A stretch of DNA of 64,000 bases, from the NCBI RefSeq assembly GCF_035083965.1, contig NC_089737.1, positions 14,807,029 to 14,871,028 of the forward strand. The letters are read 5' to 3'. The DNA comes from Branchiostoma lanceolatum. Lineage: Eukaryota; Chordata; Leptocardii; Amphioxiformes; Branchiostomatidae. The translations under genes were made by a program, and so were the position numbers. Each line of letters begins with the position of its first letter. The first letter of the stretch is position 1. This document shows, piece by piece, positions 21,663 to 32,300 of the stretch. A model generated the notes under the pieces. That model made no database searches. It had not been told where the DNA came from and saw only the letters and a program-made list of their open reading frames with translations.

Positions 21663-23165
21663 GCTAATCTCCAAGCAGATGTTGGGTTGGTAGATCGTAA
21701 CATTTCCTGACTGCCAAGCTGTTCTCAGCCGTAATTTTGTGAGTGCTGGAAGAAAATTCTAGCTATTAAAGGAGTAAGACAGGCAAAGGTACCCGGGTCA
21801 CGGGTGCCTCACTGGGCGCCGAGTAATGAACGCGTGAACAAAATGACGTCGTTGCTGGACGTCCAGCACCAAATAAAATTCATCACTAGAAATCCAGTGA
21901 CGAACGGCTTTATTCCAGTAATGAAGCCCCCTCGGTGCTGGAATTCCAGCACTGAATCTTGCCTCGGTGCTCGGTTTTCAGAAATGAACTCCGCTCATCA
22001 CTCGGCTTCTAGTGACGATCTCCGCTCGTCACTCGGGTGCCAGACAAGTAGACTAGTTCAAAGGTCATTCATCACTGGTTACCCAGTACGGAGGTCACTC
22101 GTCGCTAGATAACCAGTAACGAAAGTCCCGCGGTCACGGGTTCCGCGCTAGATTTACCAGTGATGAGTGACTCTCTAGTGCTGGAAGCCGAGTGATGACA
22201 TTATTTCGTTAGTGGCCTCCCAGTGATCACATCCTATGATCACTGGAATGTTCCAGTGCTAACTCATGACAATATTTTGAGCAGCATTTTGAGTCGATAC
22301 TAGCGTCCACCAAGCCCTCTTACGGGCGTATGAATCGTAGAATTCGGCAGAAAAGGGAATAATCAGCCAGTAGAGTCAGTTCACAGTGAAGATCACATTT
22401 CGCCCGTTTGAACGGAAACTGCAAGTGAAACCCTGGCGTAGTTAGTCTGGTAGAGCCTAAGTCGATACCGTTACAGCGTACTACAGTAAGACAACGCCGG
22501 GAACCTTTATATCGTATGATTTTTTTAATGATTGATTTGTCAGTGTTATGTACTTTTGTGTAACACGAACAATTATTTATTCAAGCATCTAACGTTATAT
22601 CTGGATATTTTTTATTCACTAGTTTGACAGTTTGTAGTATATTTGTACCACATATGATGTCGCAGCTACTAGCGTCTTCGGAAAGCCAGAACGTAAAATC
22701 TTATTTGATATACATAGTAATGTGATCGACCGTCACTTGAATTTGTATTTTTGCCTTTTTTCGTAAGCGTAACGTTACGTAAATTGACGCGTACGTTAGC
22801 GTAAACTGCAGAGAACCAACTGCAGATCGAGTTAGCTGGCTCGGTTTACAATTACGGTGCGGAATCTATCGTCACCAGATCTAGATCAGGTTTGCCACAA
22901 CGGAATATTTGTCAATGGTTTTCCAGCTCCGCCGGTACTCTAATGATCTCTCATCTCTCGGTTTCCAGTGATAATTCAGGGATTTCCAGTAACGAAGTCG
23001 CGTCATTGCTGGACGCCCACAGATGACAAAACTTCATCACTGGAAGTCTAGCGATGAAGGCACCTTCGGTGCTGGACACCGAGTGATTACTAAGGAACCC
23101 GTGACCCCGGTACTTTTGCGTAAGACAGTCAGAAAATCTTCCAATCCAACGTCTGCTTGGAGATT
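21663..23165. mobile_element. Outer hairpin-type element with tctccaagcaga ends, split by an inner element
   Basis: The left end tctccaagcagatgttgggt and the right end, whose reverse complement reads tctccaagcagacgttggat, are matching terminal inverted repeats. The same terminus is used by hairpins at 26521-26630, 34548-34662 and 36190-36390. The inner element 21783-23119 interrupts it. Confidence 0.65.
21783..23119. mobile_element. 1.34-kb non-autonomous DNA transposon with 9-bp target duplication and palindrome arrays
   Basis: The ends gcaaaggtacccgggtcacg and, on the other strand, gcaaaagtaccggggtcacg are terminal inverted repeats of about 26 bp. The element is flanked on both sides by the direct repeat GTAAGACAG (21774-21782 and 23120-23128), a 9-bp target duplication. 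The end regions (21800-22270 and 22970-23100) hold a dozen or more short imperfect palindromes of the type TCACTgg-N4-ccAGTGA or ggtgctggaattccagcac. No transposase ORF is present. A 9-bp duplication is compatible with Mutator-like elements, but the superfamily is not settled. Confidence 0.75.
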
Positions 23166-23464
23166 TAACGATTAAGATTCAGTCATTAGTCAATGTTTTT
23201 CAGTGTATTTTTAGTATGGACATCCAAGAGAGAGAGAATGATCATACTATAAATAAATCTAGTCTGTATAACGCAAACTCCAGCTGTCCGGCGGTTACAG
23301 GGCGGCGAGCGGTCACAGGAGGCTTGATTGAATTCAGGCTAAAATAAATCATACTGTTTTTAATGAACATGTAGTTCATGTTTGCTATATGAAAAAGTGT
23401 AGGTTTAAGTGATTGATATCATTGTTTGCCATACATTGAATCTGACTGATCAATTACAGATAAG

Positions 23465-25300
23465 ATGTCTCAGAAGGAGCAACCTTACGGTTTGTCCAAG
23501 GTCGTGACCTTGGCCGTGCTGCCAAGACTGTACATGGAGGAACTTGTCCTTGAGCTCGGAAGACGGAACGTCGCCGCTCAAAACTCCTCCAACCGAGAAG
23601 ACCTCATCAACACCCTCGCTGACGTCATCATGCATGAGTTCTGTGGGCTGACAACCGTTTCGTTTCAAAACACCTCAAACAACGAGGAACACCCCAGCGA
23701 GAGTAGAGAGGCAGACAGTCGCTCTTGTGAGAACTCGACACCTACCACAGAAGTCTCGAATTCCAGGCTGCGAATTCCTGGTGCAGTCTCAAACATTTCT
23801 GCAATCCAGAAAAGGAAATGGAGAGAAAACCAGACAGCTACAAGCTCAAGCGTAGAAATAACTCCCCCAAGACAATCGCAAGAAAACACAGTGACAAACG
23901 TTTCTGCAATCCACAAGAGAAAACAGGGAGAAAATGAGACTGCTACAAGTTCTAGCGTAGAAATAACTCCCCCAAGACAATCGCAAGAAAACACAGTGAC
24001 AAACGTTTCTGCAATCCACAAGAGAAAACAGGGAGAAAATGAGACTGCTACAAGTTCTAGCGTAGAAATAACTCCCCCAAGACAATCGCATTTAGAAAAC
24101 CCAGAAGAACACAGAAGTAAGAAACAGCTGACTGACAAACAACACTCTGCAACAGTCACAAGTACTGAGGAACCATCCCAAGCCACCTTGTCTAGACAAC
24201 TCAGCAAAGGAAGTGTTGAAAATGAAAGTCTGCAACTAGAAAACAGTCCATCGTCAGATGTGGTTTTTGTGAAGGTTGAGCCAGCCTTGGATAGAGAGAA
24301 TGTGGGACAAAACTCGTGGAGAGATTTCAGACAAACAACAGAAGTTGCACAGGACCAAGCAGATGTTGGGAGCGGTGCGAATGAATATCTTGTGAGAATG
24401 GAAGACTATGATATGCAGGGGGAGGGGAGGAGGCGTGGGGATGTGCATGGGGGTTTGGGGAACACTGGAGAGGTGGTTAGTGAGTGGTGTGTGGAGCAGA
24501 ATGTGATACTGGATGGAGGGGTTTCCATGGAGATGGGTCAGACTTTTCTGAATCAGCAGCAACAAGAGATGGAGGTGGGTTTAAATAATGATATTTTTAG
24601 TAGGTATTGTTCTGTTGGTGTAAATACCCTTTGGTGTAACACACAGGCTTACACAGGTACAGGTATGTAGTATGGACGATAAACTGGATAGTGAGTGAGT
24701 GTGTTAGTGAACTACTATTTAACCTTCTCCCTGCTGCCTAACTCTGTGGCCAATATAGGATGGGATGGCAACTGGCTACTTCAGTGTCCAAAAGGTGTGG
24801 CTATGTCATAAATGATTTACTTGTTCAGAAATTGCATTCAGCACATGATTTTACTTGACTTAAGTGTTGAATTTCTGATAATGTCTTTCTTTTACATCCC
24901 TCTACAGATGCCTGAGGCAAGCTGCAGTACCGGCAAGCTCCACAGGTGTCCCCACTGCAGCTACACCACCACCTGGTCCTCGGTGCTGACACGTCACCTG
25001 CGGACCCACACGGGAGAGAAACCCTTCAAGTGTCCCGCCTGCGACTACTCCGCCTCTCAGAAGGGCACCCTGGACAGACACATGGCGGTGCACCGCGGGG
25101 AGAGACCCTTTGTGTGCGTGGAGTGCGGCTATAGGGCCGCCGACAAGTCACGACTTACGAGGCACTTTAAGACTCACAGTTTGAACAGGCTGTACGTGTG
25201 TGAGCTGTGTGGGTTCAGCACCCAGGATGGGAGCCTGTTGATTGCCCATGAGGTGACCCACACAGCACACCCAGCTGACCCAGGGGTTAACACATGTTGA
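23465..25300 (+). CDS. C2H2 zinc-finger protein with repeat-bearing N-terminal region
   Basis: Exon 1 (23465-24574) joins exon 2 (24909-25300) in phase 0 through GAG|gtgggt and ctacag|ATG, giving about 500 residues. The N-terminal 60 residues (ending IMHEFCGL) look like a small helical, perhaps SAP-like, domain. Residues about 110-210 hold three copies of a 35-residue repeat (NVSAIHKRKQGENETATSSS, then VEITPPRQ); the last two are almost identical in DNA. FVKVEPALD contains a SUMO-type VKVE site. Exon 2 encodes four fingers: CPHC...HLRTH, linker TGEKPFK, CPAC...HMAVH, CVEC...HFKTH and CELC...HEVTH. It is probably a nuclear DNA-binding regulator, with unknown targets. If the first exon is not spliced it ends at 24668. 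An alternative reading is two separate ORFs. Confidence 0.75.
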
Positions 25301-25315
25301 GGAAAAGAAGTTGCA

Positions 25316-25620
25316 ACATGCAAGACACTTTAACACTCAGTTTGAACAGGCTGTACGTGTGTGAGCTGTGTGGGTTCAGCACCCAGGATGGGAGCCTTTT
25401 GATAGCCCATGAGGCAACCCACGCAGCACACCCAGTTGACCCAGGCGGTAACCCATGTTGAGGAAAACAAGTCACGACTTATGAGACACTTTATTAATTA
25501 AGACTCACAGTTTGAACAGGCTGTACGTGTGTGAGCTGTGTGGGTTCAGCACCCAGGATGGGAGCCTGTTGATAGCCCTTGAAGCGACCCATGCAGCACA
25601 CCCAGGCAACCCAAACCTAA
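25316..25620 (+). pseudogene. Two decayed tandem copies of the last zinc-finger segment
   Basis: The coding stretch from acactttaagactcacagtt through the LYVCELCGFSTQDGSLLIA finger is repeated twice downstream of the stop, at about 25320-25462 and 25500-25620. Each copy retains the finger but has lost the upstream frame. They are tandem duplications of the 3' end of exon 2, not extra fingers of the gene as modelled. Confidence 0.7.
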
Positions 25621-25639
25621 GTTCTTTACTTGCTCCATG

Positions 25640-26339
25640 TATTAGAAGTAACGACTTTGTTTCTAGTAGAATGTTGGGTTTTCTATCTCTCCATTGACCC
25701 AGGAAAATCAATACCTTAAAGGCAACTACCCTGTAATTTTTGTGCGAGATTTTAGGTTCACTCATTAACTACATAGAATGGAACTACATGTACAACTGAT
25801 TCTTCAGAAAATAACACATTTCACCAAAGCATTGCTCTTGACACCTTTAATACATCCAAACTACTACAAAAGTTGTGCATACACTAGAAATGAGATGTTG
25901 TTCAAAGTACACAACACAAGATTGCAATATATACTGCGAGGAGTATAGAGGATGTACACGCGTGTTCATGACAATGCTTCAGGGATCTCCCTAGAAATAT
26001 AGAGCAGGATTGGGGGAGGGTGCTATTGCACAGGATAGGTCAGTACCGCGAGGGGGGTGGTCTGGAGGGGGGGGGGGGGCGCCCGTCAAGAGGAGAGCTA
26101 CTGTTGCATGTTGCCTTTTCCATACATAAATGGAAGTCATTTCCTGCAACTTCAGCTTTGCATCTTGTCTTATTAATGAAATCTTGAGTTCTTAGCAAAA
26201 TCACAGGTTTGGCTGGGAAATATTGGAAGAAATACCCTAACTTTGAAATCAACAGGATGGAGCTGGGATTAAAACAGGATGGAGGAGCGCTGCTGTTCCA
26301 TTATTTAGGGAGATCCCTGAGTCATTGCTTAGAAAGAGA
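25640..26339 (-). repeat. Duplicated 3' flank of SNRPE, copy next to the Sm fusion gene
   Basis: Sequence from tagtagaatgttgggttttc through caagattgcaatatatactg to gatgtacac corresponds to 36540-36910, the 3' flank of the intact SNRPE gene. The paralogy continues into the exons, so a block of about 2-3 kb was duplicated. A G-run and a short unrelated insertion lie near 26050-26090. Confidence 0.75.
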
Positions 26340-29300
26340 CTAAGAAGACATATGTATCAGGGTGATGTTGTCTCCTTTCAGAAGAATCCGACCTGAAAAA
26401 TAAAGCAACTTCTTTCATTCTTCAACAGTTTTTCAGCGCAGTAATAAGACAGATAATGAGACATTAAGTTACACAAACTTAAAAAAATACAATCAACGTT
26501 CGTCACATGTACGTTACATTATTCTCCAAGCAGAGGTTTTGGTCGGGGGGTAGTAGTGGCCGGGTTTTTTAACATTGTTAAAAAACCCCGGCCACTACTA
26601 CCCCCCGACCAAAACCTCTGCTTGGAGAATACGTTACATAATGAAATCCATGTATGATTGACTAAGTTATAGTAAATTCTTTATTGTACTAGACTGTGTT
26701 CACACTATATTGTTTCATTTATTTATTACCCATCTGATTTCTTCTGTCTAATTGACTTATTCGAATTATTATAATTTGATAAAGGGAGGCCTTAACATAA
26801 GCATAAACATATAAGCATTCCTTGCACTGTTATAGTCTCATTTGTATTTCATTCTTATGTATTTATTACTTTCTGGTATACCTCTTACTGCAATTAGTTA
26901 GGAATTGTAAAAGTCAAGATTCAAAGAGATGAAGACAAAAGGGAGATACAAAGTCAAAGTCAAAGTTCCTTCCCACACTGACATTACATAGGTTGGTGCC
27001 CATCTCCGTTTCAGTAGCCCTTGGGCCACACAACTTTGTGCAATAACTACAGCAGGGGGCTAATCCACTGATAGTGGTGTGTGTTTAACTTCCATACTCT
27101 TTCCCAAATGCTGAGTGCTAAGGCCTAGGAAAAAAATGTTGTGTTTCTGGCCGACCCTAGCAAAAAACCCCAGACCCTAGCCTTTTTTTGGGTATCGATC
27201 GCTGGGAAAAATATTTTCTGAACTTGAGTGATGAAAAACAGCGTGCAAAATACCCGCTTGCGCAGTTGCAACGATCTTTTGATTGGTACAAGTTATTTCT
27301 AAACCCAGGTTACGTAGTGCACTACCTAAATTTCGGGTGGCCCAATCACTGTGAGGCCATCAGTCAGTGCATTTGATGTCACCAGTAAAAAAAAGAAGTG
27401 AATCCCTACCTACCGACCCTAATTTTTTCAGGACCGTAACAGGAAACACAACATTTTTTTTCCTATGCCTAAGCAGAGAAAGCAGTATGTACCATTTTTA
27501 TTATAATTTTAAAGTCTTTGGTATGACCCGGCTGGGGATGGAACTCACGACAAAGAGATGAAGACAAAAGGGAGATACAAGATAGAAGATAGCCAAGAAA
27601 GTGAGCAAGGTGGGATGAAGAAAAGAGTGATGGATAGAAGAAAGAGAAGACATGAAGAAGAAGGGAAATGTAAGACACAGAAGGATTGGTTTCTTACCCA
27701 GCGGCTCCCTGTTCTTTGTCTTGAGGTGAATCTCCTCAGCATCGTCCAGAACCAGGTTCATGTACTCATCAAACCCCTGGGGGAAGGGGGGGGGGGGCAT
27801 TAGAGGGAGCGACATAAAATTGCATTGAAAAAATGGTCCTTGGTTGAAGGCTCACATGAATGGGTCGGGTTTTTATTTCGCTGGTTTGAATTAATGAAAA
27901 TGAATTTCACAAATCTACAGAACGGCTATTTTAATGAACCATAAAGGGAGGGAGACAATTTGAAGATTCTGAGGCATTACAGTACATTTACATGCTTGGA
28001 AAATGGGTAGGATGTCATGCTAATGTTAATTGATTTTTGTAAAACAGACGAATATCCCTGATATGACATGATATGACAAAATGCACTTTGTTATTCTATA
28101 CAAACACCTAATGATCTTATTTTAGTAAGGTTTACTGGAAGTCTGAATATAATAGTGTTGCTGCAGTGAAGGTTCACGCTTCAAAGCCATAAAAACACAC
28201 AACGACAATCATGGTACTTCTGTTATCTGGAGGTTCATTTAACTTACGACGATTTTTCCCTCCATTCTGATGTTGGTATTCTCGTAAAGCCAGACTTGGA
28301 CACGTGCTTTCTGTGGGTGAGTGAACAGTAAAGCCTTGTTAATGACTGATCTGAAGACTTCTGAGAGAATAATACACTTTTGATGCAGCTATTAAACTAC
28401 TAGTCTTATTTGATATCTATACATTGATCTATACATTGGACTATGTAAAATTGTCTTTACCTTATTTGCATATCAATTCTTAGTTCGTGGTTAAAATCAA
28501 TAAAAACCTGCTTTTCAACAAATCTTGATCAGTGTCACTGACGAAAAGTAGTGGATGCTACAAAATGTACTTGAAACGTCTGACCGTTTCCAAAATTGTA
28601 TCCAGTTCCTTGAGTAACTGCTATTTAACGTATCTTATTACCTGGATGTCTAACCTTCATCGACGTAATTATTCATTTATGGACAACTGGGAACTGAAAA
28701 AGCTACACAAGTGTTACTATTTCAGCGTCTGCTTTGTCGTTTGTCGTTTGTTGTTCATGTATGATCATACTATGCATTACAGAGCATATACAGACCACGG
28801 AATGGCAAATTGATATTGGCACTTGAACTATTCTGGATACTCTGGAGGAATGTCGTACTTACATTTTGCAGCCATCGGAAGATCAAGTTCTGAAAAAAGT
28901 CTGGTCAAGGAAGACTCCATGTGGAATAAACATGATTAAATATGTACTACATACTACACAGTACACACACACATATATATATAACTAACACATAACTAAC
29001 AGTTAAATTCGCTAAATCATACCAGTAACAAACCATTGAAGATAGTTTCACTCAGATTAGTTTAAGAAGTAAAATTGTATTCACACCCATATTTTGAAAA
29101 AACAACGGCAACAAAAGTATTATGTCATATAGTACGCCACCATTGTACTGTACATACATTAGTTGTCAAGGGGTGGGCATGGGGGGGGGGGGCACACGTT
29201 CAAAAGACAAAAGAAAACAACGTAAATAGCCAAGAAAACGACATGCCAAAGAGGATACGATTGGTTGTACCATCACCCGCCGTGTCTGCCTGTTCTTTGC

Positions 29301-32300
29301 TTCTCCCACACTCTCGAGCAACACGACTGAGTTTCCTCGCACAACTACCATACCTGAAAAAAAGAATTTTTCTTTCAATCGGCCTTATCACTGATGAGAG
29401 GAAATTCTTGTCAAGTTTAGAAAGTAATACACAAAAGTGGAATACAATATTATTGTGTGAACATTGCTTTCTATCTTACTCAAAGAGATGAAGAACAGTA
29501 CTAGTAAAGGATGACCAAATAGAGAGGATGTGATCCAAGGAGGACAAAACAGGGCCTAAGATGGGATAAAGGAGAGAGAAGAGAAGTAGGTAGGAGTGAA
29601 GAAAGAAAGAAAGAGAAAGTATGGAGGGGCAGAAATTGAAGACACACAAGAGTTAGTAGCCTTCATTGCAGTCCTGTTCCCACAGCAATTTTTTTCCAAA
29701 TTTTTTTTGGGGGGGGGGGGGGGTGTGTGTGTGTGTCTGTATCTGCTTGGGATCCCGTATCCGCCGTGCCCCTGTGTCCGCTATAGACCCTGTGTCTGCT
29801 GCGGACACAGGGTCTATAGCGGACACGGCAGGCAGGTACCCAAGCAGATACGCGTACACACCCCCCTCCCCCCAAAAAAAAATTTAACAAAAAATTGCTG
29901 CGGGAAAAGGACTGCAAAGGAGGCTAAAGAGTTAGTTCCTTACCAAGGTCATTCCCAAGGACATCAACTGTCTTGTCCAGCACCAGGTTCATGAACGGAT
30001 CAAATCCCTGGGGAGGGGGAATGTACAAACAGTTAACAGTGTAGAATGCACACCCATATACATCCGAAAATAATTTCATCAGGTTGGTACAAAATAGGAT
30101 ATGGGAGATTCTTTATACACAACCAGGTATTGATCTCACCTGCTAACGTTTCGATGTCTGTCAGACACCTTCTTCAGAGCTTCTGACTGGAGTACTGCTT
30201 CTCACCGCTATAAGTAGCCGATGTAGCCAGTGTTCTCGCCGCAAAAGGGCCACCTACATCGGCTACTTATAGCGGTGAGAAGCAGTACTCCAGTCAGAAG
30301 CTCTGAAGAAGGTGTCTGATAGACATCGAAACGTTAGCAGGTGAGATCAATACCTGGTTGTGTATAAAGAATCTCCAATATCCTACACACACAGTGTTCT
30401 CGCCAGGCCTTTTCAGCATAGGGGCCCCCTATGCTGTGATTTGGACCCCCTATGCTGTGGTGTGGACCCCTATGCTGTGTTTCAACCAGCATAGGGGTGT
30501 TTCTTTCTGGAAAGAACCTTGTGACCCTTCATAAATCTTATAAAAAGTTCATATTTGGCTTAAGAATGAGGCTGTAACAGAGGAAAAACTTTACTTCACA
30601 AAATTTATCCCTCAAAATGCAGGAAATAGTGTCTCATTGGGTTATGAATTCAAAAATTTCCCGGGGGAACAAGCCGGACACCCTACTCTGTGGTAATTTC
30701 TTCGTAGCTTGCGCCGCGTAAAGTTGGCCTTCTGTACCTGACCCCTATGCTGTGAAAAAATTCTGGCGAGAACACTGACACATATACAGTGTAGATGACC
30801 ACTTTATGATTGTACATAAAGTTCAAGCCCCGTTGACATCTATCCATCTTTTGTGCAACATTAGTTTTAGGAAGGCCTATTTAAAGCTGGAAGCTAAGGT
30901 CAGGCCCAAGATCTTTAAACTGTCATTAGCACTATGGTGTCAGACCGTGACAGAACCAGTATCGAACTACCTTGCTTTCTCTACTAGATACCAAATATGT
31001 GCATGTATATATGGCTGAATCTAAGGAATAAACACACGAGTGTTCCTTGTTCTTTTTATGGAAGTCCAAAAACTCACCCTGAGTACTCCCTTGATCTCTC
31101 GCCCACTGTTTATCTTGAGATTGATACGTTTTCCCTGCAGGCGGACAGACAGTAAAGATTTGTTAATCCACTGATCTGATAATGGTTTTATTCATCAATT
31201 CACATTCACACATGTCGCGAACAATGGCAGCCCATTGGCTGAATTGGAGTTCGGGCATTACAAGTATAGGACAGCAAAATTCAATTAAAATATTTCAATA
31301 CTACTTTGTACTTAAGACAACATTGGGAATAAGGCCTATATACATTTAAAACCAACAATCGAATTCAGCTTACAAATTAAGAGGTCAGGTATAGCAAGTT
31401 AAAAGGCATTTAAAATCTAGTAGAAATCGGAGCAATATTGTCCAGGTAAAGATGTCGTTTGCACGATCAGTGATTTATCATACGAGTCATATAGCGAACA
31501 GCACTATTCCTGTTTCGTTCAGTTCTACAGTACACCGAGTCCAGGTTATTTGCAGAACGTGTCTGTCTGCCACTGATACTTTGTCTGTCTTTGTGACTTC
31601 TAAGAGAAAAACACACTTTTCATTTGTGTCACTTATGGTGTATTTGGTTGTAATGACTTCTCTCTCTCCGTTTCCTTCTCCGTCATTGTTACTATTTATC
31701 TGCTTGCATACCCTTAGAAATTCACAAAAGTAAACAAATATCTAGATCAGAAGTTTATTTCTACTTTACTTATAGATTTCTGGTCAATAAGCTATATGCT
31801 ATACCATACACTGGGTGTAGTTTAGATAAATTCCGCTAGAGGGCGCAGCTGCATACGTGTCTGAACATTTGTGGGGGTATGAATGGGGGGATCTGAGTAG
31901 CCTGACGTGGTAGACAGGCCAGGTAGACAGGCCAGCTAGCCAGGCCAGGTAGACAGCCCAGCCTTTTCCACAAACCCGCCAGATGCTCTGTCACTATGCC
32001 ACACAGACGCCACTCACTTGTTGTGAAATAATAAAAAAAAACTACCATGACTTTCTTGAGCTCAGGTGGGTTGGCGCGGCTAGTAGAGATGCCCTCAGCC
32101 GGGGAACGGTTCACACGTCCGACAGGCAACTGACCATAAAGCCCTGCAGAGGCTGATTGGCTGACCAATTTGTTCAAGAGGCCTTTGCTGGAAAGGAACG
32201 TGGAAAATAACGTTACTCATTAGAAAGGGCCTGCATGGGGGGTCCCGACAACGCTCTACACTAAATTCGGAGGGCCGGCTACGTAATACGCTAAATTCAG

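Noticed and set aside
21800-22270. CRISPR-like repeat array
   Set aside because: The short palindromes vary in sequence and spacing and lie inside a transposon bounded by terminal repeats and a target duplication. There are no constant repeats with unique spacers, and this is animal DNA.
23665-24207. Antisense repeat ORF (CDCLGGVISTLELVAVSFSP)
   Set aside because: This is the shadow of the 35-residue repeats of the zinc-finger gene on the opposite strand.
29596-29994. Plus-strand ORFs reading VCVCVC or GGGGG
   Set aside because: They come from the poly-G/GT arms of the hairpin at 29668-29915.
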